Part shown: positions 1 through 10,819 of the stretch, one piece after another
Position numbering within the stretch: the first letter of the stretch is position 1
How the letters are laid out: each line of letters opens with the position of its first letter
DNA from: Calliopum simillimum
Taxonomy: Eukaryota > Arthropoda > Insecta > Diptera > Lauxaniidae
Length of the DNA: 64,000 bases
Direction: 5' to 3'
Assembly: GCA_951812925.1 (NCBI GenBank)
Contig: OX638369.1
Span: 63,068,228-63,132,227, forward strand
Made by a program: the position numbers and the translations under genes
Notes under the pieces: model-generated
Databases searched by the model: none
What the model was told of the DNA's origin: nothing
What the model saw: the letters and a program-made list of their open reading frames with translations, nothing else

Positions 1-360
1 CCTTCCAGAAGGATTGTCGAAATAACACTATCTAGAGAGTTGAGACAACAAGAATATCAAGAGAATACACAAAAAAAACTTAATAAGTAATTAGCCATGA
101 ACGGCGATATCGGGGTAATCGCTGATGAGACGTGGGCGTAACATATAAACCGCACTGATCACTTGTTAAACGATAACCGAATAAAACAGTAGCCATTTCT
201 CTTCCTTTAGCACATTGACTGCCAGACCAAATTTTGTACTGTTTCCCAGGGTGCCAAAATTTTTTTTTTTCTATTTTCTTGTTTTATATGAAATAACGGT
301 CATTGTTAGGTGTTGAGTTGCGTTTCTACAACTTTTGGAAGTGCTAGAAAAGATTTAGTC
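1..360. other. AT-rich non-genic DNA
   Basis: No coding segment or RNA gene is recognised here. If the minus-strand bru3 exons at 6-8 kb belong to one transcript running towards position 1, this stretch is probably intron. A stray copy of the motif AGTAGCCATTTC near 190 may belong to the hairpin family that starts at 361. Confidence 0.4.
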
Positions 361-1062
361 CTGGCTATTGAATATCATAGCCACGGCACCCTATGTAAAG
401 ATAGACGTCTATCTGTTTGCCAATTCCAAAATTTTCGTTTTTTTCAAAGCTTTTGAAAGCCCAGTAGCGCTTTTAAAAATTTCAATATGAAAACGTTGTA
501 AAACGCGCCGAAAGGGGTCGTAAAATAATTTTTTTTTTTAATATTTTGGCGTAAATTGCATCACCCGGGGGTTTTGGGGGTCGCTGATCACGAATCTGAA
601 GCCAAAATTTGAGAATTCTTAAATCCAAGATGGCGAATGCACACATTGTGGGAAAATCCTAATTTTGAGCAAGTCGAAAAAATAAAGCTAGAGTTGTTCA
701 AATTCGTCCAAACTTACACATATAGCTTGGAAATACTTATTAAGGTATCATGCCTGCATAGTTTGAGTAGCCTACCGTTATTTTTTTGACTTTTAGCTAT
801 TAGAATTTTCCCACACTGAAATAGTTTTTATTATTTCTCAAAATAAATGGCTATAAAATCTAAACAAACTAAAAACTCCTCAAACCAAGTTCACTTAGCA
901 CTAAGAGTGGTAATAAGCTTTTCGTTTTGTATTGAATTTTGTTTCTAGAGGCTGTGCATTTTTCATGACGAGGCAAAATAACAAAAAACTACTGGCTATG
1001 GAAATCCATAGCCACAAGCCTGAATGAAACTGTACTGGCTATTGAAATCAATAGCCATGGCA
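361..1062. repeat. Interspersed hairpin repeat, TGGCTATnGAAATCnATAGCCA type
   Basis: Three near-copies of a short inverted repeat occur at 361-386, 990-1016 and 1033-1060. Each has TGGCTAT, a short AT spacer and ATAGCCA, so each can form a hairpin. The first is preceded by CTGGCTATTG and the last two by ACTGGCTAT. The roughly 600 bp between them is AT-rich with no gene. The flanking position of the hairpins suggests the ends of a small non-autonomous element, but no target duplication was found. Confidence 0.5.
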
Positions 1063-3639
1063 GCCAATGTGTTAAGATGTTAACAGCAGTTAGAAATAAA
1101 ATGTCAGTCCGCGGATTAGTTTTAGTAAAAAAAAAATAATCAAATTGCCGATCAAAACTTCATCAAATGCCTATGCTACATCCAGAAATTTAGCAGATCA
1201 ATATTTTTTTCCCTTCAAAGCTTTTCTATTCTCATTCGTTATTCGATGTTCTTGCTCAATGGTTCAGTTCTACACAAAGTGTCTATGCAGAATTACGGCT
1301 ACAACATGGCTTTTTTTCCAACTTGAATGGTGGTAACAAGGCTCCATATTTCAAAAAATTACTTCCTAATTTATTCAGATTTGTATGTTGAGCCCTGTTA
1401 AAATATTAATTGCGGCCATACGGATTCAGTGATATGCATAAAATTTTATTGCTGAAATAATGACAAAACCCTGTTGACTCAAATATCACCCAATGGAGGC
1501 GGGGTATGGTACACGAAGGTTCACATAGAGTCTATCAAGAGCATCTGGAAACAGTAAAACATGTACCTGCCAAGATAAGATGCAGAATTAAGTAATAAGG
1601 GAAGATTCTAGATTATACATACTGACTTGGACAACATAAATCCTACTGCAGTGATGAGAATTATGATTAGTAAAGTTTTTTAATTTGCCAAATTCCGGAG
1701 GGGCGTGACACCCCTATTAACCATTAGTGTCCAAGACCAATACCATAGCAGTCTTGGTCTTGGCCATGAAGTTGTATCGTGGGCTTGGTCTCGAAAAATT
1801 ACAAAAAACAAAACTCAAGAGTAAGACTGGTGTTGCTTATCATTAGCTAGCACGTTTCCAACCTAAAAATGAAACACTTAATAAAACATACCAAGAACCG
1901 AGTTTGTTTTCAATGTTTTGTCACTCGACGAAATCGTTAATAATAAACTCATTTGTAATCGATAAACATTAAAACTTCATGAAATAATGGAGGGACACAA
2001 ATTATAAGCCATTCCACCAGAACGATATCAACCCCATCAAATCCCACTACATACACTCAAAACCCGTAGCGACCAAAACAACTTAAGGTAAATCCAAAAA
2101 CAGAAAAGAAGAAAAGCGAAACGTTAAGCAGTAAAGCGTTAACAAGGAACCCACAATATTTCCGTTAACGTTCAAGTTGGAAGAAAGAACCATTGGGACG
2201 TTTTCATAGTTGAAAGACGAAAGTTGAATGTATTCGACTTCTGCTGCGAAATAGCGCAACGAACCGTGTAACGTTAACACAGAAACCGATAACTTTTAAT
2301 TTTCCATTTGGATTTTTGAATTAAAGAAAAATAACCCCCATACATATATACGTATGCTTGTGTGTTTGTTCATATGCATGTATGTATATGATTAACTCTG
2401 CATGTGTACAATATTTGGACGCTTGTGTTAGTGACATTTACGTGGCAATAACAAATTGGGGTTACGTTAGTGTTAAGGAAATTTCATTAGTATTTTGGGT
2501 GAAAAAAAAAAAATCGGATCGTAATTAAAATAAACATTTACACTTCGAGGAAAAGTTAATCCCTTTTCCAGCTCATTATTCAACACAACATAACACCATG
2601 GACACCCACTTGTATCTACTCCATCGTTCCTACTTAAAATGCCAACATTTATTTAATTTATTTATTATTCGTATGTTGTTAAAAGTTCGGGCAAAATCGA
2701 CTTATGTTAAACATTTGGAGTTAATTAAAAATGTTCATTTTGTTGTATAAATTTTACACACCAGGTGTCGCTCTTTTTATTGTTGTTTTTAATTAAGCAA
2801 TTTAACTTTTTTAAACGATTTCATGTGACATATGACAACATGGCGTGAGTGTTGCTGTCAATTTTAAAAATGGAATCTTTTTGAGTACATTCGGAATTTA
2901 TTATCATAATAAGGTGTTTTTATTTTAAAGTCAGCGTTATATGCACAATGAATGAACAGTATGTGGTATTTACTACTTCAAACATTTGTTAATGAGGAAA
3001 TATTTAATACAAGGACTATGAGTATCATCATTATGGTTCTGTCCATGATTTTACTTCTATTGAAGTTCATTGATTGTAGTTTGGTTAACAAGCTTCTGCA
3101 TATGCACATTTCTCACCTACAATCAAGAGTTCTTGAATCTCCTTTATCAGCAGTATAAAATCAGTTTTTGATCACTTCAGTTGGCAGCGAATGAAAGGGA
3201 TATTTGGGGACACTTAAATGTAAGCCGTTTAGCCGTGCCTAAGGACGGAATCATCTTAGGCGATAATGGTTCATGTTTGAACCGATATTCCTTTCATTGG
3301 TAAGTTCATGGAAATAATAATTCCACGGTATGCCGTGTAAATAATGGGTATTATTTTAAAATATGAATGAAGTACTGAATTTAGTACTAAAATTAAAAAA
3401 TTTGTTTTTTTTTTGCCATTCTTATCTTTTTTGACATAAAACTAAACATTGTACGTTGTATTGGCAAGATGGATTCTTTCTACGCTAGGTATGTAATGGC
3501 TGCATACTTATGTAGAAGCATTTGTCCCTTTGGCGGACACGTCGGATATATCCGGCAAATCGAATGGCTTTAACTGGGACACGTATAATGCTAGACGGCA
3601 ACTTGGAAATTTTTGTCTGATGCGAGATGTAGATATAGA
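1063..3639. other. Gene-poor AT-rich stretch
   Basis: No recognisable gene. A small inverted pair, AATGAAAGGGATAT at about 3190 and ATATTCCTTTCATT at about 3286, brackets about 110 bp and may be a tiny palindromic element. Short ATG-starting frames here (for example 1145-1336 and 2952-3158) show no family motif or coding-like composition. Simple TATGTATG runs near 2340-2400 are ordinary fly intergenic or intronic sequence. Confidence 0.5.
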
Positions 3640-4945
3640 TTGGATATGCTATCCAAGGTTCAAAGAGAAGCTTGTCTAAGTGTTACAGAGACTTTAAAAC
3701 GACAGCCACTGCAACACTGGAACGTTTTTTCGCATTGAACTAACCTTAATCATCCTTTTAGATATAAGTGGGGACTATAATATAACTTTTTTCCGGGTTC
3801 CAGGGCATAGTAATACCAAAGGCAATAAAATTCCTGATAACTGGCTAGAAAAGGCTCAAGCTAGAATACCCTTTTCGCTGACCTTTCAATAAGAAAATGC
3901 ATAAGATTAACCCAAATCGCCCTGGCGTGTCCATATGGCAACATATTATAGACATGTGTGCAGACGGTCACAGAATGCAAACAAATACCATTACTTTTAT
4001 GATATCGATGAACGCACAATTGTTCCATCTTTTGGAAAAAATTTTAAGCGCGAGGATGCATTTTTGTTTGTTAGTCCGTAACAAAAAATGACCAAAATTT
4101 GAGCTCCTCAAAATGAGTGATATGGAAAATTATATTATAAAACACGTACTTATTATTTTACCATATTACTTTAGTGTTAAAAATGCGTTGTGTTATTATA
4201 TGACCTTTAATATAACCAAAAGCTTCGTTTTTGAACAACTTTAGATTAAGATATCTCCTGACGTGGCACAACAATTCTAAGAATCGGATTCAGGATTGAA
4301 AACCACATCGAAAACAACTATTAAAGTTTTAAATTTTTGACCCTTTTTGGTCAAACCTTACCAGTCCCCAGTCCTGCCTGGTGTGTCCATATGGCAACAG
4401 GACATTCTGAGAATCCTGTGGCCAGGATCTAAAAACTATTGATGCAGTTTTTTTAACTATGATTTATTGAGTATGCCTCTAAGAAATCTTTTCGAAATTC
4501 GAAAAAAAATTTACGTATGGTGATTCGGGATAATCAAGGGAAAAATCAACAGATAATGTATTCAGCTTGCTAATTCCAGATGGTCAAATCTACTAACTTG
4601 CTAGCATATTAGAGCAATTTGGCCATACTGAAGTATTCATCGCACTAAATTTTTAATAGCAATGGAAAAACAAAATATGCGTTTCTTTTGGTGCTATTAC
4701 TAAACATTGTGCCATGGTTTTTCAGATATTGGCGATCTTTGCAGGGGCTATAAAGACCCTGATATGGAAGAAACACATTTTTTTTTGCGAGTGTCCAGTG
4801 CTTGCGCTCAAACGTAGAAGGAACTTAAGTCATTTCAATTTTTCAATGCTTGACTCACTATCTGAAGTGGGCCTAGAACACCGGATAATTCCTGAAGCTA
4901 TTCTGAACATTTTTTCTAGGTTCTATTTTTCGAAATTTGCTTTAT
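3640..4945 (+). mobile_element. Degenerate non-LTR retrotransposon remnant with RNase H (I-like)
   Basis: Frame-broken pieces of one ORF2 can be followed. At about 3650-3735 the frames read LSKVQREACL and then KTTATATLERFFAL, which matches the end of the reverse transcriptase in I/Loa-type non-LTR elements (VQR...TGA...TTPTAALE). At about 3795-3880 a frame reads VPGHSNTKGNKIPDN, the RNase H C-terminal signature (VPGHS.I.GNE.AD). At about 4735-4830 the frames give CRGYKDPDMEE and HFFCECPVLALKRRRNL, the cysteine/histidine motif after RNase H. Several frameshifts and stops make it dead. The 4090-4690 segment between the pieces is unexplained and may be another insertion. A repeated phrase, TGTCCATATGGCAACA, occurs at about 3928 and 4384. 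Confidence 0.6.
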
Positions 4946-5562
4946 AAAAACCAATATAAGTTCGAAAGCCCTTGATAGATTTTAATAGTATTGGTGTAAT
5001 ATGAAAGGTATTTTAACTGGCCACAAAAGCACAAAAGTTATAAATCCAAGTTATTATTTTCGAGATATGGCGAATTTTCGAAAATTTTGACTAGTTTTTT
5101 TTTTAAAGCGCAATTTTTCAAAAAACTGTCTTATTAACCCATAGCTTTGGTAAAAAATTATGAAAGCCTAATTTATTTGCTTTCAATTCATTTACAATTT
5201 GTGAAAGATTTCCGTCATTAGCACATTTTTTTAAAGGAAAACAAAAAAGTAAACCAAAAAAATTTTCATGAAATTTAGCAAAAACATTACAATATCACCG
5301 AAAATTCACCATATCTCGAAAGTCATATCTCGGATTTGAAACTTTTGTTTTTCGATTCAAAATACCTTCCAGGTGACATCAATATTATTAAAATCTATCA
5401 AGGGGCTCCGAACTTTTACCGGTTTTCATAAAGCTATATCCCGATCTTCCGATGGCTTTATCTCCGATCGTTTTGCGAATTTCGAAAAATAGAACTGGGA
5501 GAAGTTGTTTAGAAGAGTCCCAGAAATCTTAAATTTTCCGGTGTTTTACCGAGCCCCACCCA
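4866..5562. mobile_element. Palindromic (foldback/MITE-like) element, family A
   Basis: The sequence folds on itself about a centre near 5214, with arms of roughly 350 bp. GGGCCTAGAACACCGG at the left pairs with CCGGTGTTTTACCGAGCCCC at the right. TTCTATTTTTCGAAATT pairs with AATTTCGAAAAATAGAA, and GATATGGCGAATTTTCG pairs with a matching segment near 5295. The arms are diverged by perhaps 20-25 percent. A half copy of the same family lies at 24971-25290. Its left end overlaps the end of the non-LTR remnant. No transposase is present. Confidence 0.65.
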
Positions 5563-6070
5563 CATGGATGTACATCCAAGTGGTTCTCTTAAACTTTCTT
5601 TGTTAAAGCTTTGTGTTTAGTACTGATGACAACATGGTCATCTCTCGGATCGAACGTAACCAAACCTGCATAAATTCACTTAGAATTTTCTTATTGCTAG
5701 TGTGAAGCCAAATTTTTGAATCAAGGAAATGTGCCGTGATAAACAAGAGGTTGAGAATAACTGCACAATGGGTGTTAAACTTCAATCGAATATAATTGGA
5801 TATTAAATTTAGGGTACACCTAGATAAGTCCAGAAATACTTGATAACTAAGGAGTCGATAATTTTTACTCAAAATTATCATAGCTGTATTTGAGTAAGTG
5901 ATTTTGAATAACCTTCTAATACGAGTAATTGCTCACTGAACCCTATCTCTAAGTTGATCAGTTAGCCATTGATATAACAAAATGAGTTAATATAACGCTT
6001 TCAATTCACACATTCATCTTGTAAAGTAAAAGTACTTGAACATACACATGTATTTATATTGAACACTTAC
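5563..6070. other. Sequence downstream of the bru3 linker exon
   Basis: On the minus strand this follows a consensus splice donor (GTAAGT at 6070-6065), so it is read as intron. No exon of the expected next segment (linker and RRM3) is visible down to position 1. The frame at 5603-5881 shows no motif and is taken as chance. Confidence 0.5.
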
Positions 6071-6256
6071 ACAATAATGCGGCTGTATTGGTGAGTTGCG
6101 CTGAGCCTGGATTTGTGGCTGCATTCGTAAGCGACGGTTGAGTCATGGCAGCAATGGCGGCTAAATTTTGTACAGTCATTGGAGGTAGAAGGCCTGCGGC
6201 AGCAGCGGCTGCAGTGGCGGCGGCCGAGTCCGCGGAGTTTGTTTGCGCACCTAAAC
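6071..6256 (-). CDS. bru3: CELF/Bruno family RNA-binding protein, linker exon
   Basis: This internal exon reads on the minus strand from an acceptor (TTTTTTCACAG, ending at 6257) to a consensus donor (GTAAGT from 6070). The previous exon ends in phase 1, and joining it gives GLGAQTNSADSAAATAAAAA and later PPMTVQNLAAIAAMTQPSLT and SAQLTNTAALL. That linker sequence (MTVQNLAAIAAMTQPS...TNTAALL) is characteristic of the region between RRM2 and RRM3 in CELF/Bruno splicing and translation regulators. The exon is 186 nt and also ends in phase 1; the family expects a Trp codon to be completed next (LLW). The product would act in the nucleus and cytoplasm in alternative splicing and translational control. 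The choice of bru3 over other Bruno paralogues rests on the linker wording and is less certain than the family call. Confidence 0.85.
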
Positions 6257-6370
6257 CTGTGAAAAAATCTTAAATAAATAACCCATGAGACGATATTCCA
6301 AAATGTAAGCAAATGACAACAATTGGGAACACAGTATCATTACAAACCATCGATACATAACACAGATCGG

Positions 6371-6430
6371 CCTGTTCCATAATCCGTACAATTTCAATAA
6401 CCTTTCATTTTGAAATCTTTTTGATTACTT
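6371..6430. mobile_element. Partial copy of the CTGTTCCGTAATCC palindromic MITE
   Basis: CCTGTTCCATAATCCGTAC, then ATTTCAATAACCTTTCATTT, matches the first 60 bp of the longer copies at 9160-9536 and 28536-28912. The rest of the palindrome is missing, so this is a truncated relic in a bru3 intron. Confidence 0.6.
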
Positions 6431-6712
6431 TTTATTTTCTCTGCCGAAGTGAGGCCTATTTAACGAGTGTTCAAGACGTTTAACTTTTCACAGTTGAAAC
6501 GTAAATTTTTTGGATTTTAACTTTAATTGAGTTTCTCGTTAAAAACGGCTGCTGCAGTACAATTATAACTACTCGAAACTTAGTCTGTCAAAATAATTTT
6601 TCAAAATTTCTCAGGAGCTGACATCATGTCGTAGACGGCCATCTTGTATCGCGTCTGGAAGGAAGAGTCTTAAGCCAATCTTATTTTATTCGCGTGGAAG
6701 AGCTTTTTTTTT

Positions 6713-7180
6713 GAACCAATGGATGGGGAAAGGTCGAAAATATATTTTGGACATGACCAGGGGTGTCTCCAACCCCTCTAAGTGACCGATTTGAGCCCAT
6801 TTATGGAAAAAATTTTATTGCGCCAATCGATGTGGAAAGGTCGAAAATATAAGTTGTACCTGACCAAAAATTTCTCCGGGCACTCTTAGTGACTGTTTCA
6901 GGTGCATTTGAAAAAAAATGTATTGCGCCAATCGACGGGAAAAGGTCAAAAATAGATTTTGGACATGTCCAGAGGTGTCTCTGAACTGGCCGATTTCAGT
7001 GGAATGTTGAAAAAAGTTTTATTGCCCAATCGATGGGAAAGGTCGAAAATATATTTTGGACATGACCAGAGGCGTCCGCGACCCCTAATTTTTTAAAAAA
7101 ATTCTATCGTTACTATCGATGGGGAAAGGTCGATAATAGATTCTTGACATGACCAGAGACATCCCCGACCTCACTTCCGT
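6713..7180. repeat. Tandem repeat of about 100 bp, five degenerate units
   Basis: The phrase CCAATCGATGGGGAAAGGTC, followed by GAAAATATATTTTGGACATG and a GACCAGAGGTGTC-like segment, recurs at about 6715, 6822, 6926, 7025 and 7111. The spacing drifts (about 85-107 bp) through small deletions. Units differ at many positions, so the array is old. It sits inside the bru3 intron and has no coding frame. Confidence 0.75.
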
Positions 7181-7545
7181 TGTTAAAATGGAATTGGTAA
7201 CAGGGCGGAGAGTTTTTTCCATTTGGGAAACATTAAGTAGTTAAGTAAAATTATTTATTTGAATAAGATAAATAAAGACATTTTTGAGAAATCAGAATAA
7301 ATCCGAAATTAAGCAAAACATTAGATTACATATTAAGTATGTTGTTAGTAACTTGAAAGAATGTGCTTGGCTGGATATTAAGAAAACGGTCCTCATATAT
7401 TGCATATATTGGGTGCAATCTTTCTTAGCATTTTAAACAAATATCTTTAAGTCAAATATTTTAAATAAATAACGATATTACATATTTGATACTGTGTTCA
7501 AGAGTTATCATAGCTAACTTAGTGCTACCATCATCATTATCATAC

Positions 7546-7843
7546 CTTGCAGCAATTGCTGTTGCAGTCCAACAGCTTGCAACTGTTGCAACAGTTGAAG
7601 TGAAGCAGGCGTTATGGCATCTGAACCCAGCACAGGACTCGCCTGTTGCGGTGGGTTGGGCATCATGGGGCTTGACACCGTGGTAGCCGTCTGTCCCAGG
7701 GGTATGTTAATGTTTGTCGCCAAGTTCCAAAGGTTTGCCTGAATTTGTTGGATTTTCTTTTGTTCCTTTTCTTTTTGGGTATCGGCAAATTTAACGACCA
7801 GCGGTGATGTGCAACCCTCCATGGTTTTATTTTGATTTAAAGT
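7546..7843 (-). CDS. bru3: CELF/Bruno family exon: end of RRM2 and start of linker
   Basis: The exon runs on the minus strand from an acceptor (CATCATTTAG, ending at 7844) to a donor (CAAG|GTATGA at 7546/7545). It reads [20 protein letters not shown], the last beta strand of RRM2 (the CELF pattern is [15 protein letters not shown]), then [19 protein letters not shown], then a Gln-rich stretch ending [16 protein letters not shown]. It is 298 nt, enters in phase 0 and leaves in phase 1, which agrees with the exons on both sides. RRM2 binds GU-rich RNA with RRM1, and the Gln/Ala-rich linker is the divergent part of the family. Nothing is broken: no stop or frameshift. Confidence 0.9.
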
Positions 7844-8040
7844 CTAAATGATGAAAATTAAATTTAAAAACTTGTTATTATTAATTGAAAAAAGATTTAA
7901 TGAAACTACACTGAAAAATATACATTTGAAACTGAAAGGGAATAACGTTAAAATAAAAAATCAATTTAAATGAAATAAATTTTTCAGTGTAATTCCATTT
8001 GTGAAGAGTTTTTGAAGAATCGAATATCGATATTTACCAC
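7844..8040 (-). other. bru3: Short bru3 intron carrying an 84 bp hairpin element
   Basis: The 197 bp intron has a GTGGTA donor at 8040 and a TTTAG acceptor. An alternative donor three bases later (GTAAAT) would add one Val codon. Within it, TACACTGAAAAATATA at about 7908 and AAATTTTTCAGTGTA at about 7977 form inverted ends of a mini-element (7908-7992). Without it the intron would be about 110 bp. Confidence 0.75.
7908..7992. mobile_element. 84 bp TACACTGAAAAAT terminal-inverted-repeat mini-element
   Basis: The left end TACACTGAAAAAT and right end ATTTTTCAGTGTA are exact inverted repeats of 13 bp around an AT-rich core. Ends of the TACAC(T/G)GAGAAAA kind recur elsewhere (23318, 56861, 57601), so this may belong to a wider family. 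A target duplication is not clear. Confidence 0.55.
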
Positions 8041-8219
8041 TTTAATCGCTGATATCGCCGCGTGTTTGGTGGCAAACGTTACGAAGGCACAACCCTTGCT
8101 CTGTCCGTTCTGATCGCGTAACACTGTACACTCCTCAATGGCACCGTGAACCTCAAATAATTTGCGAACGTCGTTTTCGTTCAGTTTCTTACTTAACATG
8201 CCCACGAAGAGCTTCCGTT
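8041..8219 (-). CDS. bru3: CELF/Bruno family exon: RNA recognition motif 2
   Basis: The exon starts after an acceptor (TGTATTTTCAG, ending at 8220) and reads [20 protein letters not shown] and then [46 protein letters not shown] is RNP2 and KGCAFVTF is RNP1 of RRM2, with the phenylalanines that stack on RNA. CELF proteins share ERKLFVGML and SKGCAFV almost exactly. It is 179 nt and ends in phase 0 at AAA|GTGGTA. The upstream exon with RRM1 was not found in the window; vertebrate CELF genes split RRM1 over exons of about 50-135 nt, which are hard to see by eye. The ATG inside this exon (8205) is not a start. Confidence 0.92.
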
Positions 8220-9159
8220 CTGAAAATACAAAAATAAAAAATATTCAATTCACAACTTTATCCATCATTCATTTTATCAAATTCAAAAAGTTCTTTGCAT
8301 TAATTAAGAGTCATTATGAAGGAAAAATCCAGCAAAGAAAATGAGAAAAATGAAATTTAAGCCATGCGTGAAAACTCTTGAAGAATTTTTTCGAATTTTA
8401 AATCAAAGTAGTAAAACTTGTTACATAATACGAAAGTGCAGCATCTCTCTGTCGCTACCATTGAAAACTGATGCGATGCTATGCGATGCGATGGAACATC
8501 ACAGCAACGACGCAACGCAATGCAACGCACTGACGAGCAACTTCAATGCAAACTTGTTACTGACTGACATACGACAGAAGAATCATTGTCAATACCGTTG
8601 CATTGGAGGGCACTTCAAGACCAGATACCATATCAAGTAACAAAATGCAAAAAAATTGTTGCTTGCATGATACTGTCATTAGGGAGGTCGATTATAGTTT
8701 TTTTTTTTTAATTTCACTTATATATGGTGGCAAATCGGTTCCAAATGTCAAAATAATTACTCCCTAATTTTATCAATTCGGCTTTATTTGTTTGGCCCCA
8801 ATATTAATTTCAACAGACACTCGGATAAATGAACTAAAGAGATAATCAGAGCACAACAGTAGCCTCAATATAAAAATCTGAAAAAATCCTAGCATTTTTT
8901 TTACATTTGGAGCCAATTTATTAACAACCATTATAACCTTGCATTTAATGGCCACCCTACTGTATGGAGCTTACATATACTAACATATTTCAAGAAAATT
9001 TTAATAATAAGAAATATGTTTCCATATATAAAGTAGTGATCGATTTATTAAAATAATACATATTTTCTTACTAAATACATAAAATCGTTGGTGCGGATGT
9101 TTGCTATCGCTGTCTGCCTTAATCACTTACAATATTGAAACAAAATTCACACCATCAGG
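8220..9159. other. Non-genic, upstream of the RRM2 exon on the minus strand
   Basis: AT-rich sequence with no recognised exon. A GCGATGCTATGCGATGCGAT-like low-complexity stretch lies near 8470-8530. This should be the start of the intron preceding the RRM2 exon. RRM1 exons expected on the minus strand were looked for and not recognised. Confidence 0.45.
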
Positions 9160-9536
9160 CCTGTTCCGTAATCCGTGTGGTTTCAATGACTTTTCATTTA
9201 AAAGGGTTTTCGATGAAAATGGTAAGTCACACGATAAAAAGTATTGGAATCTTTTTTGTGGAGAATTATAGATTCTACAAATAATATTGAGTTGTATTTT
9301 TGAAAAAGAAGCCGTTTTGGAAATTTTCGATGAAATCGAATTTTTCGACTTTTTGCGGCCTTTTAAGAATTTTTCATAAACGGTTACTTTTTTGGTAATG
9401 AAAATCAATATTTGTTGTAGATCCTTTAATTCTACACAAAAGAAATTCTAATACTTTTTATCGTACGACTCACCGTTTTCATCAAAAAGCCTCCTTAATG
9501 AAAAGTAATTGAAATCACACGGATTTCAGAACAGAC
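9160..9536. mobile_element. Palindromic MITE, CTGTTCCGTAATCCGTGTG family (full copy)
   Basis: The left end CCTGTTCCGTAATCCGTGTG, then GTTTCAATGACTTTTCATTT, pairs with AAAAGTAATTGAAATCACAC and GGATTTCAGAACAG at the right. The whole 377 bp folds as a long imperfect hairpin: TAAGTCACACGATAAAAAGT pairs with CTTTTTATCGTACGACTCAC. A second full copy lies at 28536-28912 and a fragment at 6371-6430. It has no coding capacity; the frame at 9127-9408 is a by-product of the palindrome. Confidence 0.75.
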
Positions 9537-10819
9537 ATATGTATATATGTTTTTGTAGAGCTCCCATTGGTTTTAATTTTATATGATAGGGGTCAGACAA
9601 GGGGGTTTACACTCCCATACAAAAAACCACAAAAAGCTAATGTTTTTTTGTCATCACATCATGCCTAAACCACTAAACACAGCGAACCTATATTTTAACT
9701 ATATCTGCGCCTAACCTTCGAGATCAATATTGTAAAAAGGGGGAGTTAAATGATAGGGCTTTGCAACCCACATACAAAATCTGTATGCAAATAAAACACT
9801 CAAAACGCTTTGTAACCGCACTTATGGCAGTTATCGATTTGAAACTTAATGCAAGATGTATATGATATTTATCAAGGACCCTCCGAAAAATAAAGGGGAT
9901 TCAAGCAAGGGGCGTTGCACCACCACCATGCAAAAAAATTATGAACATTCAATTATTTTGCACTTATAGCAGTTATGATACTTGAATTATGAATATACAT
10001 AGTTTCTACTAATTGCCATAGCAGTGAATAAGTTAACGTTTATTTTACACAAAAAACATTTAACAAAAAGTTAGGGGGATAAAACTTGGAAGTGATGTGT
10101 CCCCATCCAAAAAAAAACAAAAAACAAATGCTTAACTGAATATTGAGAAAACGGTCTTCATAAGAGTGAATTGTATACAAAGAAAAAAAAATTCAATATC
10201 TCTGTACCTGTGGCAGCGATCATTATGAAATTTGGTACATTTTATTGCCCAACTTCTCTCCAGATAGCAAACATGGACTTTTTCCAAATCAAAATCATCA
10301 CGCCACCTAGAGGAAGAAGCAGAGTAACGTTTGCCGGACCAGTTAGTACAATGTATAGGAAGGAAAACGCGCAATGACCTATTTTGAAAAGGTAGTGAAG
10401 CAGGCTATTAACAGGCTTAACAAAAAATTTTTTTTTTGCTATATGGCTAAAAGGACAATTTTTTCTAATCTTTTATCTAGTACTAAGATTAATAAAAACA
10501 TTCCCTGGCCTACTTTTTTGGTCTTCTAAAATATTTTTTCTAAAAAGCAGACAAAACTGCTTTAGATATGAATCCAATATATGAATGGTACCTTTTCCGT
10601 TTGGGGAGTTTTAAGGTTTTTTTTTTTTTAACTAAGATGTGGTGAAAACTTTATATCCTTTGTTAAAAAAAACATCTCTTAAATTTATTTTAATAATACT
10701 TCAAATGAAAGCTCATTCTCTAGGCTTTAAAATGGTATATCATTCATAATAGGATTTACTCAGAAGCAAGGCATCTTACGGAAAAAATGTAAAAGGCACG
10801 TTTAAATAACACAATAAAC
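9537..10819. other. AT-rich repeat-like stretch without gene
   Basis: It contains several degenerate phrases resembling other fly repeats, such as GGGGGTTTACACTCCCATAC and GGGCGTTGCACCACCACCAT at loosely regular 150-200 bp spacing (about 9600, 9770, 9910 and 10090), so it may be an old tandem array. A segment at about 10420-10560 (AGTACTAAGATTAATAAAAA) resembles the repeat at 14330-14830. No exon is recognised. Confidence 0.4.

Larger units (their letters stand above)
6257..7545 (-). other. bru3: bru3 intron between linker exons
   Basis: The intron is bounded by a GTATGA donor (7545 downwards) and a CACAG acceptor (ending at 6257) on the minus strand. It contains a partial copy of the CTGTTCCGTAATCC MITE near 6371-6430 and a tandem array at 6713-7180. 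The remaining sequence is AT-rich and unremarkable. Confidence 0.75.

Noticed and set aside
7486..7686. Plus-strand frame of 66 codons
   Set aside because: It is antisense to the well supported bru3 exon at 7546-7843.
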